A stretch of 64,000 bases of DNA from Streptomyces sp. NBC_01463. Lineage in GTDB: Bacteria; Actinomycetota; Actinomycetes; Streptomycetales; Streptomycetaceae. The notes under the pieces were generated by a model, which saw only the letters and a list, made by a program, of their open reading frames with translations, had not been told where the DNA came from and searched no databases. Position numbers and translations under genes: made by a program. The stretch covers positions 8,184,001 through 8,248,000 of the forward strand of contig CP109468.1 in assembly GCA_036227345.1 (NCBI GenBank). Direction: 5' to 3'. Shown in pieces: positions 44,632 through 53,258 of this stretch. Each line of letters starts with the position of its first letter. Within the stretch, counting starts at the first letter, position 1.

Positions 44632-45933
44632 ATGACCACCCCCGCCCCCGTCTCCTACCGCCACGGCGGCCTGGTCTGCACCGACCACACCCTCGACGTG
44701 CCGCTCGACCACTGCACCCCCGGCGGACCGGCCATCGGCCTGTTCGCCCGCGAGGTCGTCGCCGAGGGCCGCGAGCACGAGGACCTGCCCCGGCTGCTCT
44801 GGCTCCAGGGCGGCCCCGGCGGCCGCGCCGAGCGCCCCAACGCCGCGGGTGCCTGGCTGCGCCGTGCCCTCGCCGAACACCGCGTCGTCCTCATGGACCA
44901 GCGCGGCACCGGCCGCTCCACCCCCGCCGACCGCGTCACCCTGGCCCGCTTCGGCACGGACGCCGAGGCCGCCGCCGGGTATCTCGCGCACTTCCGCGCC
45001 GACTCGATCGTCCGCGACGCCGAACTCCTGCGCCGCCGCCTCCAGGGCGACCGGCCGTGGAGCGTCCTCGGCCAGAGTTTCGGCGGATTCTCCACCCTCA
45101 CCTACCTCTCCCTCGCCCCCGAAGGACTCACCCGGGCGTACATCACCGGCGGGCTGCCCACGCTCACCGGCCACGCCGACGACGTCTACCGCGCCGCGTA
45201 CGCCCGGACCCTCGCCCACAACGAGCGCTACTTCGCGCGCTACCCCGGCGACCAGGCCGTCGCCGACGCGGTCGCCGCACACCTGGACACCCACGACGTA
45301 CGGATGCCGACCGGCGAACGCCTCACCGTGCGCCGCTTCCAGACCCTCGGCATCACCTTCGGCACCGCGTCGAAGTTCGACTCGCTGCACTACCTCCTGG
45401 AGACCGCGTTCACCGAGGGCGCCGACGGGCCGGAGCTCACCGACACCTTCCTGCGCGGCGTCGACGCCGCCGTGTCCTTCGCCGAACGCCCCCTGTACGC
45501 CGCGCTCCACGAGCCGATCTACGCCCAGGGCGGCCGCCCCACGGACTGGTCCGCGCACCGGATCCGCCAGGAGTTCCCCGCGTTCGACGCCACCGCAGGC
45601 GGCCCGCTCCGGTTCACCGGCGAGATGGTCTACCCGTGGCAGTTCGACGAGGACCCCGCGCTCGTCCCGCTGCGCGCCGCCGCCGAGGCGCTCGCCGCCC
45701 GTACCGACTGGCCGGCCCTGTACGACCTCGACCGGCTCGCCGCGAACGAGGTCCCCGTCGTCGCCGCCGTCTACCACGACGACATGTACGTGGACCGGGA
45801 GCACGCCCTGGCCACCGCCGACGCCGTACGCGGCCTGCGCACCTGGGTCACCGACGCCTACGCCCACGACGGGGTCCGGGCCGACGCCGCCGTACTCGAC
45901 CGGCTGATCGCCATGGCGCGCGGCGAGGCCTGA
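44632..45933 (+). CDS. S33 alpha/beta hydrolase, proline iminopeptidase-like
   Basis: The 433-residue enzyme has the oxyanion-region WLQGGPGGRAERP (HGGPG-type in relatives), a nucleophile elbow GQSFGG, and an acid/base part with the acid in YHDDMYVD and a His in AHDGVRAD. These are the S33 prolyl aminopeptidase features. It would release N-terminal Pro or related residues from small peptides in the cytoplasm. AAGGAG lies seven bases before ATG 44632. A strong hairpin separates it from the upstream metalloenzyme gene, so its expression may be offset from the transporter. Confidence 0.85.
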   Translation: MTTPAPVSYRHGGLVCTDHTLDVPLDHCTPGGPAIGLFAREVVAEGREHEDLPRLLWLQGGPGGRAERPNAAGAWLRRALAEHRVVLMDQRGTGRSTPADRVTLARFGTDAEAAAGYLAHFRADSIVRDAELLRRRLQGDRPWSVLGQSFGGFSTLTYLSLAPEGLTRAYITGGLPTLTGHADDVYRAAYARTLAHNERYFARYPGDQAVADAVAAHLDTHDVRMPTGERLTVRRFQTLGITFGTASKFDSLHYLLETAFTEGADGPELTDTFLRGVDAAVSFAERPLYAALHEPIYAQGGRPTDWSAHRIRQEFPAFDATAGGPLRFTGEMVYPWQFDEDPALVPLRAAAEALAARTDWPALYDLDRLAANEVPVVAAVYHDDMYVDREHALATADAVRGLRTWVTDAYAHDGVRADAAVLDRLIAMARGEA

Positions 45934-45947
45934 CCCGCCGCGGCGAC

Positions 45948-45975
45948 GGGCGGGGCGCTCCGGAGCACCCCGCCC
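45948..45975 (+). terminator. Hairpin terminator after the S33 gene
   Basis: GGGCGGGG pairs with CCCCGCCC, and an inner GCTC-GAGC pairing extends the stem with one mismatch. It begins 14 bp after the stop codon. Together with the -10-like TATGAT at 45984-45989 it marks a transcription boundary before CbiZ. Confidence 0.6.
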
Positions 45976-45984
45976 GCGGCACCT

Positions 45985-46710
45985 ATGATCGACAGGTCCG
46001 TGCCGACCGCCGAGCTGCACCACCGGGGGTGTCCCATCCGTTCCGTACGCATCGGACTGCCCGGTCAGCGCGGCGAACTGCTGGCCCGGAGCGAGGACGG
46101 ACAGGACCTGCACCACCTCGTGTGGCGGCTGGGGCCCGGATGGCGGGTGTGCAGCAGCGCGGTGCTCGGCGGCGGCATCGGCCCGCGCGGCTGGATCCTC
46201 AACGCCCAGGTGCCCGGCGGCTATCCGCGCATGGACCCCGACCGCCACCTCGCCGAGATCGCCGCCGCCGAACGGCTCACCGGACCCGGCGCCGGACTGA
46301 TGACCGCCGCAGACGTGACCGCGTACACGGCCGCCGCCGACCAGGGCGTCACCGCGACCGCCACCTGCGGCCTCGGCGTACGCGGCTGGGCGGCGACACC
46401 GGCCGAGGGAACCGGCGGACCGCAGCGGCCGGGGACGGTCAACATCGTCGTCACGCTCCCCGTGCCGCTGTCCGACGCGGCACTCGTCAACGCCGTCGCC
46501 ACCGCGACCGAGGCCAAGGTGCAGGCACTCCTGGACGCCGGCCTCGACTGCTCCGGCACCCCCACCGACTCCGTCTGCGTCGCCGCACCCGCCCCCTCGC
46601 CGGACACCGGCGCCGGTGAACCGTTCGCGGGCCCCCGCTCGCGCTGGGGAGCCCGGCTCGCCAGGGCCGTACACACCGCCGTCCTCGAAGGCGCGCTGCG
46701 ACAAGCCTGA
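45985..46710 (+). CDS. cbiZ: Adenosylcobinamide amidohydrolase (CbiZ family)
   Basis: CbiZ cleaves the aminopropanol side chain of cobinamide to yield cobyric acid, part of corrinoid salvage. Visible family features are SSAVLGGGIGPRGWILNAQVPGGY, the Cys-containing ATCGLGVRGWA, VNIVVTLPVPLSDAALVNAVATATEAK and the late TDSVCVAAP. At 241 residues the length is usual. ATG 45985 lies inside a -10-like TATGAT (45984-45989), so transcription may begin near 45996-46000 and the true start may be the GTG at 46000, without a leader. A riboswitch-controlled B12 uptake operon lies 7 kb upstream, which gives it a pathway partner. Confidence 0.85.
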   Translation: MIDRSVPTAELHHRGCPIRSVRIGLPGQRGELLARSEDGQDLHHLVWRLGPGWRVCSSAVLGGGIGPRGWILNAQVPGGYPRMDPDRHLAEIAAAERLTGPGAGLMTAADVTAYTAAADQGVTATATCGLGVRGWAATPAEGTGGPQRPGTVNIVVTLPVPLSDAALVNAVATATEAKVQALLDAGLDCSGTPTDSVCVAAPAPSPDTGAGEPFAGPRSRWGARLARAVHTAVLEGALRQA

Positions 46711-46765
46711 GTATCCGAAGCGCCGCGCGCCGAACCGGGCGCGGCCGACGAAGGGAATCGCCCTC

Positions 46766-47671
46766 ATGACCCCAGCAGCCGACATTGTCCGGGAGCGGCC
46801 GGCCGTCGCCGTGCTCGGCACCGGAATCATGGGCTCGGGCATGGCCCGCAGCCTGCTCAGGGCCGGTCTCGACGTCCGCGTCTGGAACCGCACGCACGAG
46901 CGGGCCGTCCCGCTGGCCGCCGACGGCGCCACCGTGGCGGAGACCGCGGCCGACGCCGTCCGCGGCGCCGACGTCGTGCTCACCGCGGTCAACGACAGCA
47001 CCGCCGTCGCCGCCGCGCTCACCGCCGCGTCCGACGGGCTGCACCGCGGCCAGGTCCTCCTGCAGAGCTCCACCGTCGGGCCCGAGGCGACCGCCGAGCT
47101 CGCCCAGCGCGCCGCCGACCTCGGCCTCGTCTACCTCGACGCCCCGGTCTCCGGCACCAGGCAGCCCGCCGAACAGGGCACCCTGACCGTCTTCGTCTCC
47201 GGACCGTCCGCCGCCCGCACGGTCACCGGACCCGTCCTGGACGCGATCGGGCAGCGCACCGTCTGGGTGTCCGAGGAGCCGGGCGCCGCCTCCCGGCTGA
47301 AACTCGTGGTCAACACCTGGGTGATCACCATGGTCGGCGGTGTCGCCGAATGCCTGAACCTCGCCGAGGGGCTCGGCGTGGACCCGCAGACCTTCCTCGA
47401 CGTGATGAAGGGCGGCCCGCTCGACTCCGCCTATCTGCAGGGCAAGTCCGCCGCGGTGCTCTCCGGCGACCTCACCCCGAGCTTCGCCCTGTCCACCGCC
47501 CTCAAGGACACCCGGCTCATCCTCGAAGCGGCCGAACGGTCCGGCGTCCGGCTGGACCTGACCGCCGCTTCGGCGGCCCGCTTCGAACGGGCCGAGGCGG
47601 CCGGGCACGGCGACGAGGACATGATCGCCACCTACTACGCCGGCCGCCCCACGGAGACGGACGGCGGCTGA
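46766..47671 (+). CDS. NAD(P)-dependent beta-hydroxyacid dehydrogenase (3-hydroxyisobutyrate dehydrogenase family)
   Basis: This 301-residue Rossmann-fold oxidoreductase carries VLGTGIMGSGMARSLL with WNRTHERA for NADP-type binding, DAPVSGTRQPAEQGTLTVFVSG, and the catalytic Lys region ASRLKLVVNTWVITMVGGVAECLNLAEGLG. It oxidises a 3-hydroxyacid or reduces the semialdehyde; the substrate is unknown. AGGGA lies nine bases before the ATG. It begins 55 bp after CbiZ and its end converges on the sulfite oxidase gene with a 26-bp gap. Imine reductases share this fold, but the Lys indicates the dehydrogenase branch. Confidence 0.85.
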   Translation: MTPAADIVRERPAVAVLGTGIMGSGMARSLLRAGLDVRVWNRTHERAVPLAADGATVAETAADAVRGADVVLTAVNDSTAVAAALTAASDGLHRGQVLLQSSTVGPEATAELAQRAADLGLVYLDAPVSGTRQPAEQGTLTVFVSGPSAARTVTGPVLDAIGQRTVWVSEEPGAASRLKLVVNTWVITMVGGVAECLNLAEGLGVDPQTFLDVMKGGPLDSAYLQGKSAAVLSGDLTPSFALSTALKDTRLILEAAERSGVRLDLTAASAARFERAEAAGHGDEDMIATYYAGRPTETDGG

Positions 47672-47697
47672 CCCCGGCCCCCTGGACCGTCACCCCG

Positions 47698-48966
47698 TCA
47701 GACGACCTGGACCTCGTGCCGCACCACCGCGTCGAACAGATAGCCCTGGGTGTTGGGGACGGCGACCTCCGGCTGGGTGCGGCCCGACCGGTCCGTCGCC
47801 CGTGCCAGCAGGACGGCGGGACCGCGGTCCCGGGGAACCCAGTCGGCCGACCAGCGGACCCAGCTCCCGCTGCGCGGCTCGTCGCGCAGCCGGGCGCGAC
47901 GCCACCGCACACCCCCGTCGGTGCTGACCTCGACCCTGCGCACCGGCGCCCCGCCCGACCACGAACGCCCCGTCAGCACCTGGCGCCGGCGGGCGGGGAA
48001 CGCGGCCCCCGGAGCCAGTTCGAAGGCGCTCTTGAGCGTCTGCCGGGTGAGCGGCGCACTGCCCTCCGCCGGGTAGCCGGGGCCGAACAGCCGGTAGAGA
48101 CCGGTGTTCCACGGGGAGACCAGCGGCTGGGCACTCACCTCGATGTCGCCCACCCACTTGATGTTCGCGATCCCGACCCAGGACGGCGCGATCAGCCGCA
48201 CGGGAAAGCCGTGGTCGGGCGGCAGCGGCTCGCCGTTCATCTCGTACGCGAGCAGGACGTCGTCCAGCGCCTTCGCCACCGGCAGCGGCCGGCGCACGTG
48301 CCCGAGGTTGATCCCGTCGCTGATCACCTCGTCGTCCAGGCCGCGCGGCAGCACGTCGACCGCTCCCCGCGCGATGCCCGCGCGGTGCAGCACATCGGCC
48401 AGCCGCACCCCGCGCCAGCGGGCCGTACCGATCGCGCCCAGCGTCCACGCGGTCCCGGTGACCTGCTCGTTCTGCTGCGTCGTGTAGTAGCTGCGGGCAT
48501 TGCCCGCGCACTCGACGAACGCGGTACGGGTCACCGAGGGCAGGGCACGCAGCTCGTCGTACGTGAACTCCACCGCCGGACCCCTGAGCCCGTCGCCCCA
48601 CACCCGCAGCCGCCAGCCGGCCGCGTCGATCCGCGGGGTGACGGTGTGGTTGCGCACGAAGAAGCGGTCGGCCGGGGTGAGCAGTCCGGTCGTCCGCAGC
48701 GCGGCGAAGTTCGTCTCCGCGTTGGTGCCGCGCACCGTGAACACCTCGGGCGGCAGCGGCTTCACGATGCCCGGAGCGGCGGTCGCGGCCCCCTGCGCCG
48801 CGTGGGCGGGAGCGGCGAGCCCGGTCAGCGGGCCCGCCACGGAAGCCGCCGCGACCAGCCGCAGCAGATCGCGCCGCTCGATCCCCGCGGAGCGCGCGGC
48901 ACCGCGCGACCACTGACGCAGCCGCATTCCGTCGTAGGCGGCCTCGGACGGCGGGACGGGTCTCAT
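47698..48966 (-). CDS. Molybdopterin sulfite oxidase family protein, Tat-exported
   Basis: The 422-residue protein has a twin-arginine signal (ERRDLLRLVAAASVAGPLTG, Arg31-Arg32) and then the oxidoreductase molybdopterin domain. The molybdenum-ligating Cys is in FVECAGNARS, with substrate-arginine segments GHVRRPLPVAKALDD and HGFPVRLIAPSWVGIANIKWVGDIEVS. A C-terminal dimerisation domain follows (VRRVEVSTDGGVRWRRARL). The first Met was chosen at 48966, with GGAG six bases before it; a TTG six bases upstream has no site. No partner cytochrome is next to it, so electron transfer is unclear. It probably oxidises sulfite or a related S- or N-oxide outside the membrane. Confidence 0.88.
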   Translation of the reverse strand: MRPVPPSEAAYDGMRLRQWSRGAARSAGIERRDLLRLVAAASVAGPLTGLAAPAHAAQGAATAAPGIVKPLPPEVFTVRGTNAETNFAALRTTGLLTPADRFFVRNHTVTPRIDAAGWRLRVWGDGLRGPAVEFTYDELRALPSVTRTAFVECAGNARSYYTTQQNEQVTGTAWTLGAIGTARWRGVRLADVLHRAGIARGAVDVLPRGLDDEVISDGINLGHVRRPLPVAKALDDVLLAYEMNGEPLPPDHGFPVRLIAPSWVGIANIKWVGDIEVSAQPLVSPWNTGLYRLFGPGYPAEGSAPLTRQTLKSAFELAPGAAFPARRRQVLTGRSWSGGAPVRRVEVSTDGGVRWRRARLRDEPRSGSWVRWSADWVPRDRGPAVLLARATDRSGRTQPEVAVPNTQGYLFDAVVRHEVQVV

Positions 48967-49312
48967 GGGCAACTCCAGGTACGAGCGGACGGGGAGAGGT
49001 GAACGAGGAGCAGCCCGGACCGGTTCGGCGCAGCGGGGAGGAGCGCCTCGGTCGCGGGCATGCGGGCGAGCGTGTCAGCGGCCGGGGGGAGCGTCAACAG
49101 CGTCCCCGTGCGGCAACGGGCCCGCGGGAAAAGGGCGAAGAGCGGCCCGCCGGTCTGCCGGGCGCCGCCCTGCGGCCCCTGGGCCTGCGGGGACGCGCCG
49201 CGCGCGGGGGAGTGCGCGAGGCGGTGTGCGCGGGGGCGGACGGGGTCGCGGGCCCGCGCGAATTCATCGGGCCGCAATGTACGGGCGCCGGGTGTCACGG
49301 GTGCCCGGAAAC
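48967..49312. other. Promoter-side region of the sulfite oxidase gene, no gene seen
   Basis: These 346 bp contain only high-G+C open frames without start sites or family-like sequence. A leftward frame ends by overlapping the sulfite oxidase start (TGA at 48963-48965), but it has no ribosome site and no recognisable product. No clear promoter or operator was found. Confidence 0.4.
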
Positions 49313-49355
49313 GACGAAGGGGCTCCCGGCCGTGACGGCCGGGAGCCCCTTCGTC
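49313..49355 (-). terminator. Strong hairpin terminator after the sigma factor gene
   Basis: A perfect 20-bp stem (49313-49332 and 49336-49355) with the loop TGA lies immediately past the stop of the sigma factor gene. It is the longest perfect stem seen in the window. Confidence 0.85.
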
Positions 49356-49360
49356 CCCGC

Positions 49361-50323
49361 TCACTCCTCGACGAACATCCCGTCGCGGAGCTTGTGCAGA
49401 ATCCGGCTGATCAGCCGCGAGACGTGCATCTGCGAGATGCCGAGCTCCGTGCCGATCTGTGACTGCGTCATCTCCTGACCGAACCGCATGTCGATGATGC
49501 GCCGCTCACGGTCGTCGAGATCGCCCAGCAGCGGCGCCAGCGTGTGCAGGTTCTCCACCGTCTCCATGGCCGGGTCCGGACTGCCCAGCACATCGGCGAA
49601 GGTGCGCCCCGCCGCGCTGTGCTGACCCGCGTCCGCCGGAGCGGCCGGCATGTCCAGCGAACCCGCCGTGTAGCCGTTGGCCGCGACGATGCCCTCGGTG
49701 ATCTCGTCCTCGCTCAGCCCCAGCTGCTCGGCGAGTTCGGAGACCGTGGGATCCCGGTCGAGTTCGGTGGCCAGGGTCTCCTTGGTCTTCGCGATGTCGA
49801 CGCGCAGTTCCTGGAGCCGGCGCGGCACATGGACCGCCCAGCTGGTGTCGCGGAAGAACCGCTTGATCTCCCCGGTGATGTACGGGACCGCGAAGGAGGT
49901 GAACTCGACCTCGCGGGACAGGTCGAACCGGTCGATGGCCTTGATCAGCCCGATGGTGCCGACCTGGACGATGTCCTCCATGTCGCCGCTGCCCCGGTTC
50001 CTGAACCGGCCGGCGGCGAACCGGACGAGGGAGAGGTTCATCTCGATGAGCGTGTTGCGCGCGTACTGATGGGCGTGCGTGCCCTCCTCCAGGACCTGGA
50101 GGCGGTCGAAGAACAGCCGGGACAGCTCCCGTGCGTCGGTGGGGGCCACCTTGCCCGCGTCCTCGATCCAGGGCAGATCACCGAGGTCACCGGGGGCCGG
50201 TGCGGACCCGATGCGCTCCTCGCTCCCGGCGGCAGCCGCCAGGACCGTCCCGTGGCCGGCGGGCGCCGACCCAGCACTCTCCGCTCGCTCCGCACCGGCA
50301 GTCCGCGCAGTGTGCGTCGTCAT
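49361..50323 (-). CDS. SigB/SigF/SigG family RNA polymerase sigma factor
   Basis: This 320-residue alternative sigma factor probably directs stress or differentiation genes. Region 2 (RNTLIEMNLSLVRFAAGRFRNRGSGDMEDIVQVGTIGLIKAIDRFDLSREVEFTSFAVPYITGEIKRFFRDTSWAVHVPRRLQEL), region 3 (DRDPTVSELAEQLGLSEDEITEG) and region 4 (RRIIDMRFGQEMTQSQIGTELGISQMHVSRLISRIL) are intact. The N-terminal 70 residues are Ala/Gly-rich, longer than in Bacillus SigB. GGGGAG lies nine bases before ATG 50323. No anti-sigma or anti-anti-sigma gene adjoins it; the nearest PP2C phosphatase is 12 kb away. Confidence 0.93.
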   Translation of the reverse strand: MTTHTARTAGAERAESAGSAPAGHGTVLAAAAGSEERIGSAPAPGDLGDLPWIEDAGKVAPTDARELSRLFFDRLQVLEEGTHAHQYARNTLIEMNLSLVRFAAGRFRNRGSGDMEDIVQVGTIGLIKAIDRFDLSREVEFTSFAVPYITGEIKRFFRDTSWAVHVPRRLQELRVDIAKTKETLATELDRDPTVSELAEQLGLSEDEITEGIVAANGYTAGSLDMPAAPADAGQHSAAGRTFADVLGSPDPAMETVENLHTLAPLLGDLDDRERRIIDMRFGQEMTQSQIGTELGISQMHVSRLISRILHKLRDGMFVEE

Positions 50324-50634
50324 CTCGTCACGCTCCCCTGGTGGTAGGCCATGAGGTCTAAGCGTGTGCCCCGTCAGAACGCTCCCATGCACACAACCGG
50401 AAGTCGATCATGTCGCGGCAGGCCAATGGCCTGGATGTGACGTGATCCTTCGTCATATACGTGCGGTACCAGGCGTACCGGTACGAAGAACCGCCCCACC
50501 GGTACGGGGGAGCCCGGTGGGGCGGTCGTCTCCAGAGTGCCACAGCCACCGCGGCCGGGGGGACCGGGCGACGCATATCCGGCGGTAGTTGAGTCAAAAT
50601 CGACGGTGCCCCGATGTGGCCCCGCCTGCGGAAC
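50324..50634. other. Region between the XRE-cupin and sigma factor genes
   Basis: No gene is credible in these 311 bp. A 12-bp palindrome CGTACCGGTACG (50474-50485) and a terminator hairpin (50490-50526) are present, with two further GGTACC/GTACCG-like pieces. The DNA at 50380-50490 is A/T-richer and should carry the sigma gene promoter, but no -35/-10 pair could be fixed. Confidence 0.45.
50490..50526 (-). terminator. Hairpin terminator ending the peptide-transport operon
   Basis: ACCGCCCCACCG and CGGTGGGGCGGT form a perfect 12-bp stem with a 13-base loop, about 110 bp beyond the XRE-cupin stop. On the minus strand it is followed by TTCTTCG. Confidence 0.65.
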
Positions 50635-51249
50635 TCAGTCGCGCGGATAGCCGACGACGGTGTGCGTCACCGCGGGCGAGTCCTCGGTCGTGTAGTAGTG
50701 GCTGCACTGCGCCGAGAACCGGGCCGTGTCGCCCGCCTCCAGCAGATACGGGACGTCGTTCACCACCAGCGTCACCCGGCCCGACATCACCAGCACGTAC
50801 TCCACCGAGTCCGTGCCGTGCGAGCTGACCTGACTCTGCGCGTGCGGGTGCAGCCGGGTCCGGTAGATCTCCATGCGGCCCTGTTCGTGGCCGGCGTAGA
50901 GCAGGCTGACCGTGGTCTCGTCCGCGGGTTCGTCCAGCGACGCGGCCCGGATGATCTCCGGCTCCAGCAGCGGCTGGCGCAGCAGATCCGTGCAGTTGGT
51001 GCCCAGCACATCGGCGATCCGGACCAGCACGTCGACGGTCGGATTGGCCTCGGCCCGCTCTATCTGGGACAGCAGCCCCTTGCTGACCCCGGTCGCCGCC
51101 GACAGTTCGCGCAGGCTCCAGCCACGGGCGAGGCGGCGGCGGTTGAGGTTCCCGGCCAGGGACGCCCGCACACCGGAGGCGCCGGACTGCTGGGCCTCCG
51201 GCGGACGCGCGGCCGCGGGCGGTCCGGCGCTGGTGGTCGGCTCGGACAC
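50635..51249 (-). CDS. XRE family transcriptional regulator with cupin sensor domain
   Basis: The 204-residue protein has a helix-turn-helix (about 30-85: NLNRRRLARGWSLRELSAATGVSKGLLSQIERAEANPTVDVLVRIADVLG) and a C-terminal cupin (about 125-200: SSHGTDSVEYVLVMSGRVTLVVNDVPYLLEAGDTARFSAQCSHYYTTED). Such regulators sense a small molecule or metal with the cupin. GTG 51249 is preceded by AGGAGG. It is the last gene of the peptide ABC operon, 57 bp after the ATPase, so it probably controls that operon. The likely operators are the TGTCC/GGACA repeats upstream of the binding-protein gene. Confidence 0.88.
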   Translation of the reverse strand: MSEPTTSAGPPAAARPPEAQQSGASGVRASLAGNLNRRRLARGWSLRELSAATGVSKGLLSQIERAEANPTVDVLVRIADVLGTNCTDLLRQPLLEPEIIRAASLDEPADETTVSLLYAGHEQGRMEIYRTRLHPHAQSQVSSHGTDSVEYVLVMSGRVTLVVNDVPYLLEAGDTARFSAQCSHYYTTEDSPAVTHTVVGYPRD

Positions 51250-51305
51250 CGCTCCTCCTCGCTCTCGGTGGTACGCGCAGGTCAGCGGCACACTCTACCC
51301 GCGTG

Positions 51306-53258
51306 TCAGTGGCCCGGTCCGGGGTTCGGGTCCTCGTCAGCGGCCCGGGGCAGGGCATCGATCATGCGGCGGGTCCAGGAGTGCCGCGGCGCGTCCAGCA
51401 CCTGGGCCGCCGCCCCCTGTTCGACGATCCGGCCCCGGTGCATGACCACCACCCGGTCGGCGATCTGCCGCACCACCCCCAGGTCGTGCGTGATGAACAG
51501 GACCGCGAAGCCCTCCTCGCGCTGAAGGGCGACGAGCAGGTTGAGCAACTGCGCCTGGACCGACACATCGAGAGCCGCCACCGCCTCGTCGCAGATCAGC
51601 AGCCGCGGCCGGGCCGCGAGCGCCCGTGCCAGGGCCACCCGTTGACGCTCGCCGCCGGAGAGCGCGGCCGGACGGCGCGAGGCGTACGAGGCGGGCAGGC
51701 CGACCTGTGCGAGCAGGGCGTCCACCCCGGCCGCGGGCGGGCCGCCCTTCCCGCGCCCGCCCGAAGCGGCGGCCAGCGCCTCGCGCAGCGTCGCGCCCAC
51801 GGTCCGCAGCGGGTTGAGCGAGGAGTACGGGTCCTGGAACACGATCTGCGCCTGTCCGGCCAGGCGCCGCCGGTCGGCGGTGCCCGGACGGCGCCCCGCG
51901 GGCAGCGCGATCCCGCCCACGGACACCGCGCCGCGGTCGAACGTCTCCAGGCCGACCGCGATCCTCGCGAGCGTCGTCTTGCCGGAGCCGGACTCGCCGA
52001 CCAGGGCGACGACCGTGTTCCGCGGAACCGTCAGACTCACGTCGAGCAGCGCGGTGTGGTCCCCGGCCGACGAGCGGAACGTGCGGTCGACGGAGGCCAC
52101 CACCAGCGCCGCTTCCGGCTCCGGCCGCGTGCCGGGTTCCTGGCCGTGCTCCGGTGCGGCCGCGGCGATCTCGCGGGCCGCCGGCGCGGAGAGCACGCCG
52201 GCGATCTCGGCGATCCGCACACAGGCGGACCCTCGGTCCGTGTCCCCGGCGGCCGCCCCGGATCCCGCCGCCGGTGGCGGCAGCAGCTCGACCGCTGCGC
52301 TGCGGCACACCTGCGCCGCATGGGCGCAGCGGTCGGCGAACGGGCAGCCCGGACCCCGGGATCCCGGCGCGGGCACGGAGCCGGGGATAGCCGGAAGCCG
52401 CGCGAACCGCTCGCGCACGGACGGTTCGGAGGCCAGCAGTCCCGCGGTGTACGGATGCCGCGGCCCGGACTCCAGCTCCCGCGAGCGGCCGTGCTCCAGC
52501 ACCTGGCCCGCGTACAGCACGTACACCCGGTCGCAGGCGGAGAACGCGACCCGCAGATCGTGGGTGATGAGGACCAGGCCCATGCGGCGGCTCTGCTGCA
52601 GACCGCGCAGCAGGTCCAGCACGGCGCGCTGATTGGCCGCGTCCAGCGCCGTGGTCGGCTCGTCCGCGATCAGCAGTTCGGGGTCGCCCGCGAGCGCCGC
52701 GGCCGCGGCGACGCGCTGGCGCATCCCGCCGGACAGCTCGTGCGGATAGCGGTCGGCGACATCGGGGGAGAGCCCGACCTCGGTCAGCCGCCGCTCCACC
52801 TCCGCACGCCGGGCCGCCCGGTCGCGCCGCAGCCGCCCGCCGTCGAGGCCGCGGAGACCGTCCGCGATCTGGCGCCCGCAGGTGAGCTGCGGATGCAGCA
52901 TGGTGAACGGATCCTGCATCAGCAGGGTGACGCGCCGGCCGCGCAGCGCGTGCCGGTCGCGCGGCGACAGGGTCAGGACCTCCTGGCCGTCGATGCGAAC
53001 GGAACCGCCCGTCACCCCGGTCCCCGCCGGCAGCAGCCCCGCCACCGCCCGCATGGCCAGGGACTTGCCGCTGCCGGATTCGCCGACGATGCCGATGCAC
53101 TCGCCGCGGCCGACGGCCAGCGAGATGCCGTCCAGGATCGGGACCGGGCCGCCCGGCGCGGCCGTCGCCGCCACGCGCAGACCGTCGACGGCGAGCAGGG
53201 GCACGGTGGCCGGTGCGGCGGGGGCGGGACGGCTGTCCGTCGCCGGGTGCGCTGCCAT
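51306..53258 (-). CDS. Dipeptide/oligopeptide ABC transporter, fused double ATPase (DppD-DppF type)
   Basis: The 650-residue protein has two ATP-binding cassettes. The first has Walker A GESGSGKS, signature LSGGMRQRV and Walker B LLIADEPTTALD, followed by a Cys-rich oligopeptide-transport tail (GPGCPFADRCAHAAQVC). The second has GESGSGKTT, LSGGERQRV and a Walker B of LLICDEAVAALDVS, in which the usual E-P is E-A; the catalytic Glu is retained. The fused form powers the two permeases encoded before it. Its ATG shares one base with the stop of the permease gene (TGATG). Fused GsiA/DppDF ATPases are common in actinobacteria. Confidence 0.93.
   Translation of the reverse strand: MAAHPATDSRPAPAAPATVPLLAVDGLRVAATAAPGGPVPILDGISLAVGRGECIGIVGESGSGKSLAMRAVAGLLPAGTGVTGGSVRIDGQEVLTLSPRDRHALRGRRVTLLMQDPFTMLHPQLTCGRQIADGLRGLDGGRLRRDRAARRAEVERRLTEVGLSPDVADRYPHELSGGMRQRVAAAAALAGDPELLIADEPTTALDAANQRAVLDLLRGLQQSRRMGLVLITHDLRVAFSACDRVYVLYAGQVLEHGRSRELESGPRHPYTAGLLASEPSVRERFARLPAIPGSVPAPGSRGPGCPFADRCAHAAQVCRSAAVELLPPPAAGSGAAAGDTDRGSACVRIAEIAGVLSAPAAREIAAAAPEHGQEPGTRPEPEAALVVASVDRTFRSSAGDHTALLDVSLTVPRNTVVALVGESGSGKTTLARIAVGLETFDRGAVSVGGIALPAGRRPGTADRRRLAGQAQIVFQDPYSSLNPLRTVGATLREALAAASGGRGKGGPPAAGVDALLAQVGLPASYASRRPAALSGGERQRVALARALAARPRLLICDEAVAALDVSVQAQLLNLLVALQREEGFAVLFITHDLGVVRQIADRVVVMHRGRIVEQGAAAQVLDAPRHSWTRRMIDALPRAADEDPNPGPGH

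Noticed and set aside
47350..49002. A 550-codon plus-strand frame opposite the sulfite oxidase gene
   Set aside because: Shadow of a well-supported molybdoenzyme; composition is Arg/Pro/Gly/His-rich without motifs.
48963..49364. Leftward frame whose stop overlaps the sulfite oxidase start, possibly a leader peptide
   Set aside because: No ribosome binding site at its inner Met codons, no recognisable product, and it runs through the sigma factor terminator.
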